Shown piece after piece: positions 21,201 through 28,438 of a stretch of DNA of 64,000 nucleotides. Under the pieces are notes generated by a model. That model did no database searches. It worked only from the letters and a program-made list of their open reading frames with translations, and was not told the origin of the DNA. The DNA comes from Lentimicrobium sp. (GTDB taxonomy: Bacteria; Bacteroidota; Bacteroidia; Bacteroidales; Lentimicrobiaceae): contig JAMLHF010000006.1 of NCBI GenBank assembly GCA_023957275.1, positions 1 to 64,000 of the forward strand, written 5' to 3'. How positions within the stretch are numbered: the first letter of the stretch is position 1; each line of letters begins with the position of its first letter. Made by a program: the position numbers and the translations under genes.

Positions 21201-21719
21201 CGCCGTTTCCCGCGTTTCGATTCGCACTACAGCCCTGCGGTAGTAACTTATTTCGCCTGTTGCCGGAGTGTATTTTAAAGGGGTTATCACTGTTTGGGCA
21301 AAACCAAAACCATTCATGTAGTGTGTGCTGAGGTTGCCGTTTGCTTTTACAGGATAAGGTTCTGCTGATTGATAAACAGATTCGTTTTTTTCAAAAAGTG
21401 ATATTCCGGGAATGGAAAGCGGTCGGGAAAATTGTGCAGGGGCGAGCCGGAACGAGCCCTCCAGGGGTATTTCATCGAAAAACTCAACACTCACACGGGT
21501 TGCCTCATGGCCTGGAGGCAACAGCAGGCTGACAGCCTTGTAAGGAAGCAGGGGCTCCCCGGGATTGCCGTGTAATTGGGTGTTGCTGAATGAGATTACC
21601 TGATGCTGCCCGAAAATCTCTATCACCGGATCCGTGAATGAGTAGGTGTGCACAATGGTTTGCGAATGCAGGAATCCAACTGAGAGAAAGCAAAGAAGGA
21701 TAATCAGATGTTTTTTCAT
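18276..21719 (-). CDS. C25 family (gingipain-like) cysteine peptidase with T9SS sorting domain
   Basis: 1147 residues from the ATG at 21719, preferred over the in-frame ATG at 21794 because it starts a good signal peptide (MKKHLIILLCFLSVGFLHSQ). The catalytic domain spans about 215-600, with His450 in HHSGHANDS and Cys487 in YTHGCICGAFD, 37 residues apart. An Ig-like domain follows, then two CARDB-like domains (about 691-915), a jelly-roll adhesin-like domain (918-1053) and a sorting domain starting MSVFPNPATGSAF (about 1068) and ending KKLIVK. It lies between the M14 carboxypeptidase gene (74 bases upstream) and the BNR gene (38 bases downstream), an operon of secreted proteins probably acting together on extracellular protein or glycoprotein. 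Confidence 0.92.
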   Translation of the reverse strand: MKKHLIILLCFLSVGFLHSQTIVHTYSFTDPVIEIFGQHQVISFSNTQLHGNPGEPLLPYKAVSLLLPPGHEATRVSVEFFDEIPLEGSFRLAPAQFSRPLSIPGISLFEKNESVYQSAEPYPVKANGNLSTHYMNGFGFAQTVITPLKYTPATGEISYYRRAVVRIETRETARGRNALNNLSASPSVKNTVLKHAQNPDVAAGYSTRSKSTTDYQILVITPASYTTALEPLTQLYLPRGMKTQIATIESIQSGTMGTDLPEKIRNYIIQEYQQHGIEHVVLAGDVEHVPHRGFYCHVQSSSAYEDDNIPADLYYAALDGNWNTNGNSRWGEIGEDDLLPELSVGRMSFSNTTELAAMLNKTIMYQNQPVQGELRNPLLAGENLYYSPDTWGSDYLNLLVGTHNENGYTTTGIPETHNIQTLYDEDAVWDKNTLINAINSGRNFVHHSGHANDSYVMKLNSWDITNANFSGVNGILHNFPVVYTHGCICGAFDVNDCIAEKMTGIENFAAAFVGNSRYGWFNEGQTEGPSAHLHREFTDALFSDSLHRIGRAHTESKIATAPWVNAPGQWEEGALRWCFYDCNVLGDPVMGIWTDEVLPVATQYPASIITGTPQFDITVTSGGQPVKGLTAAFLVNGMLIGKGTTGTDGNATVVIDPPVTSPGEAQLVVSGYNCLPVYYPVTIAPGNAPYVIYASHSINDSQGNNNGMADYGETLGLNVTLQNVGQANAQNVTALLSSYDPYITISDNSEDYGDIPAGGQAGSENAFTVTLSENVPDNYEIEFTLTVQSGETWLSTFRITAHAPVIEAGNATVSDGNNGNPDPGETFHLEIPVSNTGHSQSQAVSASLTCNSNYIDIPQGNAGPIVIEALSDLNIVFENITASTSTPVGTPVTFLLTLTKNTPPEIILQREYSYTVGQVIEDFESGNFLMHPWQHGGSSNWTITQSSAYQETFSARSGQISHNQYTDLTVRYEVLAEGEISFYFRVSTEEGYDYLRFYLDDVKMGEWSGEQDWTRVSFPVTPGSKAFRWSYIKDAYVSSGADAAWLDYIIFPPVDTSVGIDEQLHTNAGMSVFPNPATGSAFLNTGNAFPGFATLTLTDLAGREVRHLTDLRPASDYKLDLSGLKAGVYLVRLQNNQSLQVKKLIVK

Positions 21720-21793
21720 GGTGTTAAAGAATGTAACTCGGCTGAAAAGATTTAGGGATATTTTGTTTTTATCTGGAAATGGAACAAAGTTCA

Positions 21794-24055
21794 TCAGAGA
21801 ACCAACAGTTTCTGACTTTTCCGGGTTCCGTCGCGAAAATCAACATTCAGAAAGTAAAGTCCTGAATTAAAACCGGTTAAATCGAGCCTATAAACGTTTC
21901 CGGCTGGGATATGATCCTGCAAAAGCATGCGACCGGACAGATCAGAGATGATGAGTTCTGCACTCTTTACAGCTTCTCCGAAACTTATCAGCGTGTTTTC
22001 ACGGGCAGGATTCGGTGACAGTTTAAAGTAATTTTCTACTTTACGCAGGGACGTATTTTCCATCAGTTGCAGGTAAATATCGTGGATGGTCGTATCTCCG
22101 GGATTCACGATAACACTGTCGCAATCAAACAGAAATTGTGCAGGGTATTCAGCACATATTATCACCAGCTGTCCTGTGTCGGCAAGAATGGTAAATCCGC
22201 CCTCCGGGCCGGTAAGGGTGGATTGTGAACCTGTATATACCGTGGCTCCCTGCAGTGGTTCACCATCAAGAGGAGAAAAAACAATTCCACTGATCCATCC
22301 TGTTGAATCGGGCTGTGGCATCCTGATGATTCCTTCGATGGCATCAAGGTCGAATCCAGCGTTGTTTACCTGGGATTGTCCGTCCCCGTCATCAGTGATT
22401 TTGAAATACCTGGCTTCGGATAAGGCTGCATTTTCCAGGTTGAAGGCGGAGGTTCCGTTGCCGGTTCCCAGTGGCACCCAGGGTCCGTCCATTGAAACAC
22501 CTGCATATAACTGGAAGCCTTCGGGAGTAGCGTCATTTTCATAAACAATAACATCGTTGCCTTCCCCGTCGACTACCGGAGTTCCCATATCATAAACTGC
22601 CCAGCCAAACCTGCCGGTGGAATATTGTATGCTGTCAGGCGGACCCACCGCGGCATGGGTGAAACCCTCGTCCAGAGGATTATTATTGGGAATCTGGCTG
22701 CTGATGATCCGGGTAGCAAATTGTTTTGCAAGGGGCTGAAGCGTGATGCTGATTTCAGTCGCTTCCTGCTCATTCACAACCACCCCGCTGATCATTTGTG
22801 GTTCATAGCCGTTGGCGGTAACTTTTACCTGATACACACCGGGAACCAGGAATTTATGAAAGTCGCCCGAAGAAGGATCGTTTGAAACCGGGAAGAAATC
22901 ATTTATAAATATGGTTGCAGCTACCGGTTGACCACTGTCAGCATCCGTTACCATACCCCTGATTCCATAACCTGCATATTCCGTCATGGCAAGCATTGCT
23001 GGTTTGTTTTTGAGGTAATAGGGCACAATCTGTGCGGCCGGTGGTTGTTTGCTGAGCGAAATTTCAACCGACCAGCTGATGGCTCCCATCGCACCATATC
23101 CAAAATCCTTGGTACTTCCGTTGATGGCATACATTCCTGAAAAGCCCGGGCCAAAAGGGATATTTGTGTATCCCGAAGTGCTTGCATATAAGCCGGCCAG
23201 AAAATTATGCTGGGCATGATCAGGGGTGAGGTCCTCACGGTAACTCCATGGAAAACTGATAAATTCGGTGCCGCTGTGATAACTGCAATGAATCACAAAC
23301 TGGTTCTCGGAAAGCATTTTGCGCAGGGCTTTTGTTTCAGGCTGCGAAAAAGCTGCAGGACTGTTGCCTTCTCCGTTCCACATGTATCCGCAATCGCGGT
23401 TGATGTCGATCCCGGCCTGGTTGTAACGGGTCATATTATTTCTGCCATAGGGGTTCAGGCAATAGATAATCCATATTTCCCGGTTGTTGACAAGGTCTGT
23501 AATGTAGGGATCGTAGTTATATTGCAGGCACAGGTCCCTGGCAAACCGGATCATATTCTCCGGGCCTCCGACTTCATCGCCATGGATGCCCCCGTCGAAG
23601 AGGATTTCCGGTTCATCTTCGTCTTCCGCTGAATTATCGCTGATTTTCAGTGCGTAAATTACATTGAATCCTGATCCGATTCCAATGGAATGCATGGTGC
23701 AGATATCCGGAAAATTATCGGATAGACTATCTGCGATTTGATCAAGCTGCGCAACGGTGTAGTAACCGTTGGGTACACCGGCTGGACCGAAAGAGGCCGA
23801 CCATTCGTTGAGATTGCCGATTTCCGTTTCTGTGCGAATTCCGGAAGCGTTCAGTTTTGCCAGCTCCTCCGGGATTAGATATGCCCGGATAAACCCGTCG
23901 CAAAAATCCACATTCAGGCTGGCCTGCCTGATATATTCAAGTTCAGTCCTGTCAGTGGCATAAATCCTTACCTGCATTTCGCCCTCACGCCAGGGCTTCT
24001 GGGCATTGCTTATGATATTCAGAATAAGAAGAACAGTCAGTAATAACCACTTCAT
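21794..24055 (-). CDS. M14 family zinc carboxypeptidase with T9SS sorting domain
   Basis: 753 residues, signal peptide MKWLLLTVLLILNIISNAQ. Metal ligands His158 and Glu161 (GGIHGDEVGG) and His260 (SYHSGTEF), and catalytic Glu331 (SVEISLSKQ), are all present, with the substrate-arginine region INRDCGYMW. The N-terminal 100 residues form a propeptide-like segment. After the catalytic domain comes a carboxypeptidase-regulatory-like domain (about 365-450), a long middle segment with discoidin-like character, a second regulatory-like domain (about 590-665), and a sorting domain starting FKLSPNPARENT. Predicted to remove C-terminal residues outside the cell, complementing the endopeptidase encoded next. 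First gene of the operon; divergent from the gene at 24224. Confidence 0.92.
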   Translation of the reverse strand: MKWLLLTVLLILNIISNAQKPWREGEMQVRIYATDRTELEYIRQASLNVDFCDGFIRAYLIPEELAKLNASGIRTETEIGNLNEWSASFGPAGVPNGYYTVAQLDQIADSLSDNFPDICTMHSIGIGSGFNVIYALKISDNSAEDEDEPEILFDGGIHGDEVGGPENMIRFARDLCLQYNYDPYITDLVNNREIWIIYCLNPYGRNNMTRYNQAGIDINRDCGYMWNGEGNSPAAFSQPETKALRKMLSENQFVIHCSYHSGTEFISFPWSYREDLTPDHAQHNFLAGLYASTSGYTNIPFGPGFSGMYAINGSTKDFGYGAMGAISWSVEISLSKQPPAAQIVPYYLKNKPAMLAMTEYAGYGIRGMVTDADSGQPVAATIFINDFFPVSNDPSSGDFHKFLVPGVYQVKVTANGYEPQMISGVVVNEQEATEISITLQPLAKQFATRIISSQIPNNNPLDEGFTHAAVGPPDSIQYSTGRFGWAVYDMGTPVVDGEGNDVIVYENDATPEGFQLYAGVSMDGPWVPLGTGNGTSAFNLENAALSEARYFKITDDGDGQSQVNNAGFDLDAIEGIIRMPQPDSTGWISGIVFSPLDGEPLQGATVYTGSQSTLTGPEGGFTILADTGQLVIICAEYPAQFLFDCDSVIVNPGDTTIHDIYLQLMENTSLRKVENYFKLSPNPARENTLISFGEAVKSAELIISDLSGRMLLQDHIPAGNVYRLDLTGFNSGLYFLNVDFRDGTRKSQKLLVL

Positions 24056-24189
24056 GGTTTTTTGGAATTAAAATGGAAGACTTGTATTAGCGGACGTAAA
24101 CGTATAAAAAATATTAATCAGATATTGAGATCAGCCCGATTTTTAAAAGTTATTTTAAGGAAAGGAAGCGCTGCTTTCCCATGAAAATT

Positions 24190-24197
24190 TAATTTTG
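24190..24197 (+). promoter_or_regulatory. TAnnTTTG -7 box
   Basis: TAATTTTG, 26 bases before the ATG at 24224. No clear -33 TTTG at the expected distance. Confidence 0.4.
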
Positions 24198-24223
24198 CTG
24201 AACAACAGATATAGAGCGGAAGT

Positions 24224-25129
24224 ATGTTTATCAGGTCAGGTATGAAACTCCTTTTTATTTTTTCAATACTGTTCTGTATTTCGTGGCAGTTGACAGCGCA
24301 GGAGACAAAGTATGTTGATTCAACTGCAAAGGTACAGTCGCGGAAGGCCCTGAAACAAAGAGAGAAAAATAGAGTAAAGGTGGTTCCTGCCCCAGATCTT
24401 TCAGATCCGGCCTTTATCGATTATCTTCCTGCCACCCTGTATATGACTTCTGACGACAGCATCAATTCAAATGCTTTTATACGGCAAAACTTCACGGATC
24501 AGTTTGTTTCGTTATGGGAACACCCCGGCAGGGTTTATCCGGCAAGCAGGGTATTTGCCTTCAGACAGAACGGAAAATATTTCCGGGCATGCAGGATGGA
24601 TGCGCGGAATTCTGTTTTCGGTGAGCTTGCGGTGAAAGGCAGAATGAACCTGTATTACACCCGCAGGCTGCCGCAGGAAGCGGGATTGGTTGAATTTGTT
24701 ACCACCGACCCGAATAGCGGCGGCTACAGAAATTTTATGATTGTTCAGTATCAGGACCGGAAAAGATTTGAGGCTGATTATTATTATTTTATAACCCTGG
24801 AGGATGACAGTCTTCAATGTATTCCGGTAAATGATTATGCTGAATTTGCCGGACGCTACCTTAAGGATACTCCGGATGCTTATAGGATGATGATGGAATT
24901 CGCAGTCAGAAGGGGCGGCGTGGCAAAGGTGGTTGCACCGCTGATTGCAGCGGGCGTGGTCGCTGCTACCATGCTTACCACTTCCCTTCAGGCCGGATTA
25001 TTGGTATCCGCCCCTTTTATTGCCGGAGGGATGGGTTATTCTATATGGCGGAAGAAAAAGGGTTATGCAAAACCTGGTCCTGAAGAGATGGCCGGGGTGA
25101 TCAGGGCGTATAATTCGGGGTATGAATAA
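24224..25129 (+). CDS. Exported hypothetical protein with C-terminal membrane hairpin
   Basis: 301 residues if started at 24224; a second ATG six codons on (24242) starts a cleaner signal sequence (MKLLFIFSILFCISWQ, cleavage after TAQ), so either is possible. The mature N-terminus is lysine/arginine rich, the middle is a mixed soluble domain with many aromatic and charged residues, and residues about 232-275 form two Ala/Gly-rich hydrophobic segments followed by a basic WRKKKGY turn. I recognise no family. It stands alone, divergent from the carboxypeptidase operon and convergent with the ROK gene. A periplasmic protein held in a membrane by its C-terminus is the simplest reading. Confidence 0.75.
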   Translation: MFIRSGMKLLFIFSILFCISWQLTAQETKYVDSTAKVQSRKALKQREKNRVKVVPAPDLSDPAFIDYLPATLYMTSDDSINSNAFIRQNFTDQFVSLWEHPGRVYPASRVFAFRQNGKYFRACRMDARNSVFGELAVKGRMNLYYTRRLPQEAGLVEFVTTDPNSGGYRNFMIVQYQDRKRFEADYYYFITLEDDSLQCIPVNDYAEFAGRYLKDTPDAYRMMMEFAVRRGGVAKVVAPLIAAGVVAATMLTTSLQAGLLVSAPFIAGGMGYSIWRKKKGYAKPGPEEMAGVIRAYNSGYE

Positions 25130-25140
25130 TTGGAAAAAAA

Positions 25141-25165
25141 ATCCCGGCAGGACGACTGCCGGGAT
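25141..25165. terminator. Terminator between convergent genes
   Basis: A ten-base perfect stem ATCCCGGCAG / CTGCCGGGAT with loop GACGA. On the minus strand it is followed by eight T (strong terminator for the ROK gene); on the plus strand by GTAACTTTTTG (weaker, for the gene ending at 25129). Confidence 0.9.
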
Positions 25166-25188
25166 GTAACTTTTTGGGTTTACCCGAA

Positions 25189-26295
25189 TCAGGGGTTGCC
25201 CAGTTTGGATAAAGCAAAGGCATAAGCGCCGATGCTTACAGCCCTTGAGGTTCCCAGCCGGCTGACCCCGACTCCGATTCTTTTCATGGGATCATATTTG
25301 ATTCGGTTTGTACTGAAAGGAATCTTGATTTCGCGTGTATCGCCTTCATAGAACCGCTGAAATTCTCCTTCATCCTCAAGGTTAAAAGCTTTGATTTCCA
25401 TGCGGTCGAGTGCAGTACCAACCATGGTTGTCAGGTTAGTGTTCATTTCATCCACCAGGCGCTGCATGAAGAGGGGATAGGCACCTGCCAGTCCGCCACC
25501 AATTACAACCAGTCCGTCGATCAGCGTAACCGCATTGGCAATGGCATCGCCGGCCACTTCAGCCATGCGGTGGAAAGCCAGTATGGCAGCCTCCTTATTT
25601 CCTTCGCGCAGGCCCATACCGATTTCAAAAATAGTGCGGGGCTCCGGGCAGGTGTCATAGGTCAGGCCGGTTTCACGGCAATAAATGCGTTTTACGCCAC
25701 GGATACTGACATTTTCTTCAACGCTGGCGTTGGTATGCAGTTTGTTCCGCATACGGTTAATCTCCCCCTGGGCCGAGTTGTCGCCAAGGAAGAGCTGGCC
25801 GCGGCTGACAATCCCTCCGCCAAACCCGGTTCCGAACGTCACCCCGAGCAGGTTCTGGTATGTTTTCGGACTGTTGCTGCTGCCGATACGCTGGTTAATT
25901 TCGGGAAGCAATCCGGCAATGGCTTCGCCAAAAGCGAAAAGGTCACCGTCGTTGTTGATAAATACAGGAATGCCGAATTTCTCCTCAAGCATAGGCCCCA
26001 ATGCAACTCCGCCCCTGAAGGTAGGCAGGTTTTCAAGGTCTCCGATAATCCCGAGCTCATATTCGGCAGGGCCCGGAAAACAAAAGCTGATGGCTACCGG
26101 CTGAACATTCAGTTTGGCTTTTACCTCGCTGAAGCCCTGAATAATCTTATTCAGCACAATCTCGAGTGTATTCCCGTCGGCGGGAATACTGATGGGGTCG
26201 ATGATCTCCTGCTCGGCCTGAACGGCGCTGAAGACAAAATTGGTACCCCCGGCGTCCAGGGTCATTACCACACGTTTATCGTTGTTATACCGCAT
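25189..26295 (-). CDS. ROK family protein (sugar kinase-like)
   Basis: 368 residues. The N-terminal phosphate loop of the actin-like ATPase fold is seen as MTLDAGGTNFVFSAV, the sugar-binding stretch as INNDGDLFAFGE, and the second glycine-rich motif as GVTFGTGFGGGIV, with IGGGLAGAYP as the adenosine motif. The usual ROK zinc motif (GH...CxCGxxGCxE) is absent: that region reads INRMRNKLHTNASVEE, so this is a zinc-less ROK branch. Likely reaction: ATP-dependent phosphorylation of a hexose or amino sugar; substrate not predictable. No DNA-binding N-terminus, so not a repressor of the NagC type. Transcribed alone toward the terminator at 25141-25165. Confidence 0.85.
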   Translation of the reverse strand: MRYNNDKRVVMTLDAGGTNFVFSAVQAEQEIIDPISIPADGNTLEIVLNKIIQGFSEVKAKLNVQPVAISFCFPGPAEYELGIIGDLENLPTFRGGVALGPMLEEKFGIPVFINNDGDLFAFGEAIAGLLPEINQRIGSSNSPKTYQNLLGVTFGTGFGGGIVSRGQLFLGDNSAQGEINRMRNKLHTNASVEENVSIRGVKRIYCRETGLTYDTCPEPRTIFEIGMGLREGNKEAAILAFHRMAEVAGDAIANAVTLIDGLVVIGGGLAGAYPLFMQRLVDEMNTNLTTMVGTALDRMEIKAFNLEDEGEFQRFYEGDTREIKIPFSTNRIKYDPMKRIGVGVSRLGTSRAVSIGAYAFALSKLGNP

Positions 26296-26455
26296 ATTGT
26301 TGAAAATGTTTTGATTTCCGGTTCTCCCGTATGAGATGATCGTAAGTGTATTTCTTACACAAACTTTTACTGCTGCGAATGTACAATAAGGAGTGTTATT
26401 TTCAAAATTTAAATTGCCTCCCCGATATCCGCAGGCAGGGTTTTAAAGTTATACT

Positions 26456-27070
26456 TCAGCTGATACAGATGGTGCCGCTCTTTTGGCTTCGGCAGGCTTT
26501 TTCCAGTTGGTTTTTGTATGTTTTGACCAATGGGTCGCTGATTTTTTGAAGGGTTGCGATACATTGATCAAATTTGCCAAGGTTACGGTAAAGTTCGGCT
26601 TTTCTGATCAGGACTTCACTGTCCGGGCCGTTGAGCAGGGCAATCAGGGCTTCGGCATTCTTACGGTATCCGGGATCATCCGGAGCCGGAACAGGCTCTT
26701 CATTTTTCCACGGATGTCTGTTCATTTTCTGCCAGAGGCTGATGCGGAGGAGTGTTTCATCGTCAGCACCCTCAAACACTCCGCTGTCGAGCGCTTCTTC
26801 AATGTCTTCACGCGAAAGATGCTCCACTTCTGGCAGGTCCTGCGCCTCATCAAAACTTACGGCTTCTTCACTTTCAGCTTTGAGGCTATTGAAGATCTGA
26901 CTACAGTGAGCGCAGCGGGTAAATACAGGCAGATCGGGTAGCATGGGGGCAAAGTAACTCCCGTCGCTCCAGAAAACTCCTCCGAAAGTATTGCCGGAAG
27001 CCAGATTCATTTTTTGGTGTTTTTGACCGCATTTAGGACAATGAACAATCATGGGATTGCTGATAATCAT
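26456..27070 (-). CDS. Zinc-ribbon protein with helical-repeat C-terminus
   Basis: 204 residues; an in-frame ATG at 27052 would start six residues later, immediately before the zinc ribbon. Two CxxC pairs (CPKCG at about 11-15 and CAHC at about 53-56) make a zinc ribbon. An acidic linker (about 65-110) joins a helical region with TPR-like pattern (about 135-190: ALIALLNGPDSEVLIRKAEL then LGKFDQCIATL). No recognised enzyme motif. Related proteins in Bacteroidota are annotated only as hypothetical; a protein-interaction role is a guess from the TPR-like end. Confidence 0.72.
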   Translation of the reverse strand: MIISNPMIVHCPKCGQKHQKMNLASGNTFGGVFWSDGSYFAPMLPDLPVFTRCAHCSQIFNSLKAESEEAVSFDEAQDLPEVEHLSREDIEEALDSGVFEGADDETLLRISLWQKMNRHPWKNEEPVPAPDDPGYRKNAEALIALLNGPDSEVLIRKAELYRNLGKFDQCIATLQKISDPLVKTYKNQLEKACRSQKSGTICIS

Positions 27071-27162
27071 GGGCAGGTAATTTTGAGTTTACGGGGTAAA
27101 TTTAGGGAATTGAGGTGAAGGATCTTCGGTTTTCCTGGTTTTTCAGGCAGGTTTAACAGAAA

Positions 27163-27190
27163 ATGCCCGGCCTTAATCCCGGCCGGGCAT
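27163..27190 (-). terminator. Intrinsic terminator downstream of coiled-coil protein gene
   Basis: A ten-base stem ATGCCCGGCC / GGCCGGGCAT with an eight-base loop, 38 bases past the stop at 27228; on the minus strand it is followed by TTTCTGTTAAACC. Confidence 0.8.
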
Positions 27191-27227
27191 ATTTCTTAAT
27201 GTTTTTAACTAAAAGATTATGAGTTAA

Positions 27228-28118
27228 TTAATATCCCTGTATGGTCCTGACTTTATTCTGATACTGAGAAACAATCATTTTCTGTTCGTTAATCCTTACA
27301 CTCATCTGATCCTGTGAACCCAGGTTAAGGTCAATGGTATTTTTGGTATCCCTGATCCTGTCTTTGGCTTTAGCAATCTTATTTTCCGAACTGTTGATGG
27401 CTTTCAGCTGACTTTTTTTCTTTTTCTGAGCGGTTTTCATTTCCGACTGCCACGATTTTTTGGCTTCTGCATCCTGCGTTTCGCTCAGCCTGGAAGAGAT
27501 ATGGTCGATCCGCTCATCCGAAGCGGTCAGTTGCTTGCGGAGTGAAGAGATTTTATCGTTCTCTGCGGCAATGGTATTGTTCGATGACTGAACAGTTTTT
27601 TCCATCTTTGCTTTGCCTTTGCGGGTTTTTGAAAGCTCTTTTTCCATTTCCTTCAGCTTTTTTTCCTCAGCAGCAAGTTGATCTTCAGCCACTTTCAGGT
27701 ATTCTGATTTGGCAAAGTCTTTAAGATAGGCTTTAAGCCTGTCGTATTCATGGGTACCTTTTTCCGCAAACTCTCCCCGGCGGAGTTCGACTCCGGCAAA
27801 AAGCAACACCAGACTGTCCTGATTCCTTATCCGGCTTTCAATGTTTACCGGACCGTCGTAAACATTCTTAATCAGGGCGCCAAAAAGGGAAGCATCCATT
27901 CCATTTACCGAGACTTTTGACTTAGTCCCCTTTTGAATGGTTTTTTCCCAGTTTTTCATTACAACTTCCGCATTGGCTTCGGGAATGCTGACCCAGATGC
28001 CGGGGAAATCAACATTTCCGAATACCTGGCTGTCATCATTAAAGGTGATAGGTTTCTGGGCATTGGCAAATGGCATAAGCAGGCCTAAAATAATCAGCGG
28101 GTAGAATAGCTTTTTCAT
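27228..28118 (-). CDS. Exported coiled-coil hypothetical protein
   Basis: 296 residues with a signal peptide (MKKLFYPLIILGLLMPFANAQ). Residues about 22-125 form a small globular domain. From about 130 to 285 the sequence is a long, highly charged coiled coil, very rich in Lys, Glu, Gln and Ala (AAEEKKLKEMEKELSKTRKG and on). There is no T9SS sorting domain, lipobox or membrane segment, so it is probably periplasmic. I do not recognise the family. It has its own good promoter (28232-28262) and terminator (27163-27190), so it is monocistronic. Confidence 0.8.
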   Translation of the reverse strand: MKKLFYPLIILGLLMPFANAQKPITFNDDSQVFGNVDFPGIWVSIPEANAEVVMKNWEKTIQKGTKSKVSVNGMDASLFGALIKNVYDGPVNIESRIRNQDSLVLLFAGVELRRGEFAEKGTHEYDRLKAYLKDFAKSEYLKVAEDQLAAEEKKLKEMEKELSKTRKGKAKMEKTVQSSNNTIAAENDKISSLRKQLTASDERIDHISSRLSETQDAEAKKSWQSEMKTAQKKKKSQLKAINSSENKIAKAKDRIRDTKNTIDLNLGSQDQMSVRINEQKMIVSQYQNKVRTIQGY

Positions 28119-28438
28119 GGTATAAGATTTTAATTAGATTTTCATGGGTGAATCCGTAATCAGACAGCCGGGAGGGTGAAATTCAGGCATCCTGGGTCAA
28201 AGGTGCTCTTCCGGGACTTAACGCCTGATTACAAATATAATGCTAAATTTTGATCCGGCAAAGGTTCAGGCCGGTATTTCTGATAAATGGAACATGTCAG
28301 CCGCCCGGTATTAGCCGGGTTCACGCTGATCAATTATTGCCCAGCATAAAGTCTCAAAGGAGAAAGGGAACAGCGCTGCTGCTTGAACATACAGCATTGT
28401 CAGCGAAAGGTTTAAATACGCTGTCAGATACTCAAAAG
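28119..28438. other. 320-base intergenic region
   Basis: Contains the promoter for the coiled-coil protein gene (28232-28262) and the 3' flank of the GH92 gene. I see no further gene and no clear hairpin for the GH92 stop. Confidence 0.5.
28232..28262 (-). promoter_or_regulatory. Full Bacteroidota-consensus promoter
   Basis: On the minus strand TTTG (28262-28259), exactly 19 bases, then TATATTTG (28239-28232): a full match to TTTG-N19-TAnnTTTG. Drives the gene starting at 28118 with a leader of about 105 bases. Confidence 0.7.

Noticed and set aside
25570..26334. 254-codon plus-strand open frame
   Set aside because: Antisense to the ROK gene, with no family features.
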